From positions 1-17,669 of the forward strand of contig WFSU01000119.1 of assembly GCA_015485845.1 (NCBI GenBank): a DNA stretch of 17,669 nucleotides. Reading direction: 5' to 3'. Every line of letters begins with the position of its first letter. The first letter of the stretch is position 1. Below, one piece after another: positions 14,458-17,669 of this stretch. The DNA comes from Nitratifractor sp. Lineage in GTDB: Bacteria > Campylobacterota > Campylobacteria > Campylobacterales > Sulfurovaceae. The notes under the pieces were generated by a model that was not told where the DNA came from, did not search any database, and was given only the letters and a program-made list of their open reading frames with translations. The position numbers and the translations under genes were made by a program.

Positions 14458-15510
14458 ATGAAGTTGAAAATGTTCACCATCGGTTCAGTCCTCATGGGAC
14501 TGCTTATCTCTACAGGTGCCGTCTCGGCCGCAGGTCTCAAGGGGGCTCCCGCTCCGTTTGACGGATCCAAAAAAGTCCACGTCGCTCTCATTCGACAAAT
14601 GACCGAAGGGGAGTTTATGCAAACGTACCGTGCCGGAGCCAAGATCCAGGCTGATCTCATGGGAATCGACCTGACAATCTTCGGTAAAAGCATGGACAAT
14701 CAGGCGGAAGCCAACTTCGTCTATCAAGCCATCAACATGAAGGTCGACGGCATCATCATCGACCATGGTCTAAGTGAAACCATGAAAAAACCCGCCGCTG
14801 ATGCCATCAAAGCCGGTATACCCGTCGTCGCCTTCGATGTCGACCTGAAAAATCCTGAGATTCCCCAAATCGCCCAGGACGATGAACTCCTCGGTATGCT
14901 CGCCCTCAAAGCCCTTGTCAAAGACTTCAACGGTAAAGCCAACGTCGGCTACGTTAGTATCGCCGGCATCCTGCCGCTGGATAAGCGTGACCGCAGCTGG
15001 CAGAAAATCAAAAAAGAGAACCCTGGTATCAAAGAGATCGTCAAAACCGGTACCCTCGAGTCCCCCATTGCTGCCAAAAATGCCGACCAGGTCAAAGCCG
15101 TATTGCTGGCGCACCCTGAGATCAATGCTTTCTTTGCCCCCTATGATGAGCTGGGCAAAGGGGTTGTGTTGGCTCTGCGTGAAACAGGACGGAAAGCCAA
15201 AGTCTATACCGCCGATATCTCCACACAGGATATCCAGGAGATGATCAAACCCGACAGTCCCTGGGCTGCGACGGCTGCGACCAACCCTGCCTCCATCGGT
15301 GCCGTCTCCGTCCGGGCTATCGCTCTGAAAATCGCCAAGATGAAAGTGCCGCATGAGATCCTCATTCCGCCGAAACTCTTCACCGCCGAATCCCTTCGAA
15401 AAGAGGGAATCAAAAACATGAAACAACTTAGAGCCAAGTTTCCCAAGTTCAACAGTGTCGATCTGCTGACCTACCCCTGGATTCCCGTCGACAAAAAAGG
15501 ACTCTTTTAA
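14458..15510 (+). CDS. Periplasmic sugar-binding protein of the ABC importer
   Basis: This 350-residue substrate-binding protein of the ribose-binding-protein class (Peripla_BP_4 type) captures the sugar in the periplasm. A Sec signal peptide covers about residues 1-24/25, cleaved near VSA-A. There is no lipobox cysteine, so it is soluble. The mature part shows the class's typical blocks: VALIRQMTEGEFMQTYRAG near the start, VDGIIIDHG, AGIPVVAFDVD, a second lobe starting at NVGYVSI, NAFFAPYDELGKGVVLAL, and the hinge segment with SPWAATAATNPASIGA. The Asp/Arg positions that hydrogen-bond a pentose cannot be assigned by eye. AAAGGAG at 14445-14451 is a strong ribosome-binding site, fitting the high expression usual for binding proteins. 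The stop lies two bases before mtnA. Confidence 0.92.
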   Translation: MKLKMFTIGSVLMGLLISTGAVSAAGLKGAPAPFDGSKKVHVALIRQMTEGEFMQTYRAGAKIQADLMGIDLTIFGKSMDNQAEANFVYQAINMKVDGIIIDHGLSETMKKPAADAIKAGIPVVAFDVDLKNPEIPQIAQDDELLGMLALKALVKDFNGKANVGYVSIAGILPLDKRDRSWQKIKKENPGIKEIVKTGTLESPIAAKNADQVKAVLLAHPEINAFFAPYDELGKGVVLALRETGRKAKVYTADISTQDIQEMIKPDSPWAATAATNPASIGAVSVRAIALKIAKMKVPHEILIPPKLFTAESLRKEGIKNMKQLRAKFPKFNSVDLLTYPWIPVDKKGLF

Positions 15511-15512
15511 AC

Positions 15513-16571
15513 ATGGAAACCAAAGAAGCCCGTCTCGCCGCGATCCCCAAGGCTCTCTCGTTCGATCCGGCGAGCGATCGGTTTTTCATCCTCGACCAGA
15601 CACGGTTGCCGACCGAGGAGGTGGTGGTGGAGCAGACCGATGTCGAGCAAGTGTACGACTCGATTTACCAGCTCAAGGTTCGGGGGGCACCGGCCATCGG
15701 GATCGCCGGAGCCTACGGACTGCTGATCAGTCTCAAGAAACACCGCGATCTCGATCGGGATGCATTCGAAGCCCTCGTGCATAAAAATGCTGATTACCTC
15801 AACAGCTCCCGCCCCACCGCCGTCAACCTCAGCTGGGCGCTCAGGCGGATGGTCGGTGTCGCCGATGCTTTTCCTCCTGAGGAGAGCACCGAAGCTCTCT
15901 ATGCGGCTCTGCGCACTGAGGCGATGGCTATCCATGAGAGCGACATCGAAACGTGCCGCCTCATCGGGGAGCATGGAGCCAAGCTGATCGAAGAAGGGAA
16001 CGGTGTCATGACCCTCTGCAACGCCGGGGCACTGGCCACCGGCGGCATCGGGACTGCATTGGCACCGATGTACGTCGCGTGGGCGGACGGCAAGCGCTTC
16101 CGCGCCTACTCCAACGAAACCCGCCCCCTCCTGCAAGGCGCACGGATCACGTCGTGGGAGTTGCACCGTTTCGGCATCGATGTGACTCTCATTGCCGACA
16201 GTGTCGCCTCCTATCTGATGAAGCTGGGTCGGGTCGATCTCATCATCGTCGGTGCCGACCGGGTCGCGGCCAACGGCGACACCGCCAACAAGATCGGCAC
16301 CTCTTCGCTGGCGATCAATGCCCGGCATTATGGGGTACCGTTTTACATCGCGTGCCCCTATTCGACCATCGATCCCCATACTCCGACCGGAGAGGAGATC
16401 GTCGTCGAGGAGCGGGGAGCCGACGAGGTCATCTATGTCAAGGGGCAGCAGATTGCTCCGGCGGATATCCAGGTGTTCAACCCGGCTTTTGATGTGACGG
16501 ATCACGATCTTATAGCCGGATTTATTACCGAAAAGGGTATCATTCGGCCACCGTATAACTTTTCGGCTTAG
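15513..16571 (+). CDS. mtnA: 5-methylthioribose-1-phosphate isomerase
   Basis: This 352-residue cytosolic isomerase converts the aldose 5-methylthioribose-1-phosphate to the ketose 5-methylthioribulose-1-phosphate; homologues also accept 5-deoxyribose-1-phosphate. It belongs to the eIF2B/MtnA family. Key motifs are RGAPAIGIAGAYG (about residues 56-68), the catalytic cysteine Cys169 in LCNAGALATGG, SNETRPLLQGARITSWEL, and the catalytic aspartate Asp249 in GADRVAANGD. The 80-residue spacing between the two catalytic residues equals that of B. subtilis MtnA (Cys160/Asp240). The start follows the binding-protein stop by two bases. AAAGGA at 15497-15502, inside the binding-protein gene, serves as ribosome-binding site. 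Confidence 0.95.
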   Translation: METKEARLAAIPKALSFDPASDRFFILDQTRLPTEEVVVEQTDVEQVYDSIYQLKVRGAPAIGIAGAYGLLISLKKHRDLDRDAFEALVHKNADYLNSSRPTAVNLSWALRRMVGVADAFPPEESTEALYAALRTEAMAIHESDIETCRLIGEHGAKLIEEGNGVMTLCNAGALATGGIGTALAPMYVAWADGKRFRAYSNETRPLLQGARITSWELHRFGIDVTLIADSVASYLMKLGRVDLIIVGADRVAANGDTANKIGTSSLAINARHYGVPFYIACPYSTIDPHTPTGEEIVVEERGADEVIYVKGQQIAPADIQVFNPAFDVTDHDLIAGFITEKGIIRPPYNFSA

Positions 16572-16598
16572 TCGAAACACCAAACACAAGGGGGCAAC

Positions 16599-17351
16599 AT
16601 GGATCTGCGCGATTATTTTGTGGATAAGGATTCCAGAACCCCCCTTTACCTCCAGGTGGAGGAGATCCTCATTGACCTCCTCCGTCAGGAGCCCTATGCT
16701 TCCGGGGAGAAGCTCCCCAACGAATGGGAGATTTCTACCCAGCTTGACGTCAGTCGAAACACTGTCCGCAAAGCCATGTACGGCCTGCTCAACAAAAATC
16801 TCATCGTCCGCAAAAAAAACCGGGGTACCTTCAAACAAACCGAAGAACAGCGGATCAAAACCACCCTGAACAACTGGTACAGTTTCAACGAAGACATGCA
16901 GCGACAAAAGAAAGATTTCAAACTCTTCGAATACGTGGTGACACCGGAGAAGCCCTCTCTCGAGATCAGCACTAAGCTCGACATATCACCCAACAAGAAA
17001 ATCCTGAAGCTTCTGCGCACCAAAGGGTATCTCGAACCCGAACTCTATGTTGAGAGCTATTTTCACCCCGACCTGGGTCTCACCGCAGATGATTTAGAAC
17101 AAAAAGAGATCATGAAGCTTTATGAATTTCTTGAAAAGAAGCTGACCATCACAATCGTCTTCTCCCATGAAGAGATCTCCGCCAGCATGCCGACGGAGGC
17201 AACACGAAAACATCTCCCCGCTGCCGACGAAACCACCCCCATCATCGTCCGAAAAATGCTCATCCACGACGAAGACGGCAACAAGATCGCTTACAGTATC
17301 GGGCACTATCTCGCTACCCGCTTCGTCTTCAGCCTCAACATCAGCCGCTAA
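16599..17351 (+). CDS. GntR-family transcriptional regulator with UTRA domain (HutC subfamily)
   Basis: This 250-residue DNA-binding regulator begins with a winged helix-turn-helix at about residues 12-78. PLYLQVEEILIDLLRQ opens it, LPNEWEISTQLDVSRNTVRKAM holds the recognition helix, and RKKNRGTF forms the wing. Residues about 105-245 form a UTRA effector-binding domain, with ILKLLRTKGYLEPELYVESYF and the C-terminal KIAYSIGHYLATRFVF strand. HutC-type proteins usually repress until a small sugar, sugar phosphate or amino-acid derivative binds. Position inside the operon implies control of its own operon, probably through the palindrome at 10629-10658; the effector is likely a pathway sugar or phosphate. 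GGGGG at 16590-16594 precedes the ATG by four bases. Confidence 0.93.
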   Translation: MDLRDYFVDKDSRTPLYLQVEEILIDLLRQEPYASGEKLPNEWEISTQLDVSRNTVRKAMYGLLNKNLIVRKKNRGTFKQTEEQRIKTTLNNWYSFNEDMQRQKKDFKLFEYVVTPEKPSLEISTKLDISPNKKILKLLRTKGYLEPELYVESYFHPDLGLTADDLEQKEIMKLYEFLEKKLTITIVFSHEEISASMPTEATRKHLPAADETTPIIVRKMLIHDEDGNKIAYSIGHYLATRFVFSLNISR

Positions 17352-17361
17352 GGAATCCATC

Positions 17362-17669
17362 ATGCACGAAAATACTATCCGTCAGGAGATCATCGACACT
17401 TGCCTCAAAATGGAATCGCTGGGGATCAACCAGGGAACCTCCGGCAACGTCAGCCACCGCTTCGGTGAGGGGATCCTCATCACTCCAAGCGGCATTGCCT
17501 ACGATCAGCTCACCCCCGAAGACATTGTCTATGTCCCGTTTGCAGACAAACATGCCCCGGTGGGAAAACACCTCCCCTCTTCCGAGCTCGATTTCCACTT
17601 TGATATTCTCAAAGCCAAGCCGGAGATCAACTGTGTCCTCCACAACCACTCCCCCCATGCCACCAGCAT
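17362..17669 (+). CDS. ald2: Class II aldolase, FucA/Ald2-like (partial, cut by window end)
   Basis: Only the first 102 residues are inside the window. They match the zinc-dependent class II aldolase/adducin fold and resemble L-fuculose-1-phosphate aldolase closely. GINQGTSGNVSHR at 21-33 forms the phosphate-binding loop, ITPSGIAY is at 40-47, PSSELDFH at 72-79 carries catalytic Glu75, and LHNHSPHAT has zinc ligands His94 and His96. These sit two residues after the FucA equivalents Glu73, His92 and His94. In this operon the expected reaction is cleavage of 5-methylthioribulose-1-phosphate or 5-deoxyribulose-1-phosphate to dihydroxyacetone phosphate and an aldehyde. MtnB dehydratase has the same fold but usually reads PSAET at the Glu position, so an aldolase is favoured. 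AAGGAA at 17350-17355 is the ribosome-binding site. The symbol is a context-based choice. Confidence 0.8.
   Translation, partial: MHENTIRQEIIDTCLKMESLGINQGTSGNVSHRFGEGILITPSGIAYDQLTPEDIVYVPFADKHAPVGKHLPSSELDFHFDILKAKPEINCVLHNHSPHATS

Noticed and set aside
15507..16907. A 466-codon open frame on the minus strand opposite mtnA and the start of the GntR gene
   Set aside because: It overlaps two well-recognised plus-strand genes, and its translation shows no domain and a shadow-like, acidic and glycine-rich composition.

Overview
The window looks like chromosome of a Gram-negative bacterium. The best fit is a free-living Campylobacterota of the Sulfurimonas/Sulfuricurvum type, though this is an inference. 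The sequence shows short intergenic gaps, isolated TATAAT boxes with poor -35 elements, an rseP-yggS pair, a neelaredoxin-type superoxide reductase and a small haem-binding periplasmic protein. Coding DNA is fairly GC-rich, while promoter regions are strikingly AT-rich. No rRNA, tRNA, CRISPR array, transposase or phage gene is visible.

Layout. (1) 1-5209, plus strand: an AT-rich leader, then the site-2 protease rseP, the PLP-homeostasis protein yggS (ATGA overlap) and a 1079-residue SWIM/SNF2 helicase. (2) 5226-6653, minus strand: a lipoprotein made of RCC1-type propeller repeats, convergent with the helicase. (3) 6774-10505, plus strand: a DUF2461 protein overlapping a SAM-dependent methyltransferase, a membrane-bound diguanylate cyclase, a c-type haem-binding protein and a superoxide reductase. 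Two structured intergenic elements lie here, a double-hairpin REP-like repeat at 8411-8462 and an 88-base imperfect palindrome at 9915-10002. A clear intrinsic terminator closes this part at 10517-10550. (4) 10688-17669, plus strand: one tightly packed operon, cut by the window end. It encodes a 5-methylthioribose kinase (mtnK), a ribose-type ABC importer (ATPase, permease, periplasmic binding protein), the methylthioribose-1-phosphate isomerase mtnA, a GntR/UTRA regulator and a fuculose-aldolase-like class II aldolase.

The last operon is the most interesting part. Kinase, isomerase and class II aldolase are the three steps of the so-called DHAP shunt. That route turns 5-methylthioribose or 5-deoxyribose, by-products of S-adenosylmethionine chemistry, into dihydroxyacetone phosphate plus (methylthio)acetaldehyde or acetaldehyde. 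Here the three enzymes are interleaved with a dedicated sugar importer and a GntR regulator, and a 30-bp near-perfect palindrome sits just before the first gene. The arrangement suggests an inducible uptake-and-disposal system for excreted or environmental deoxy-/methylthio-pentoses, not an internal methionine salvage cycle. The importer's substrate and the regulator's effector are inferred from context only.
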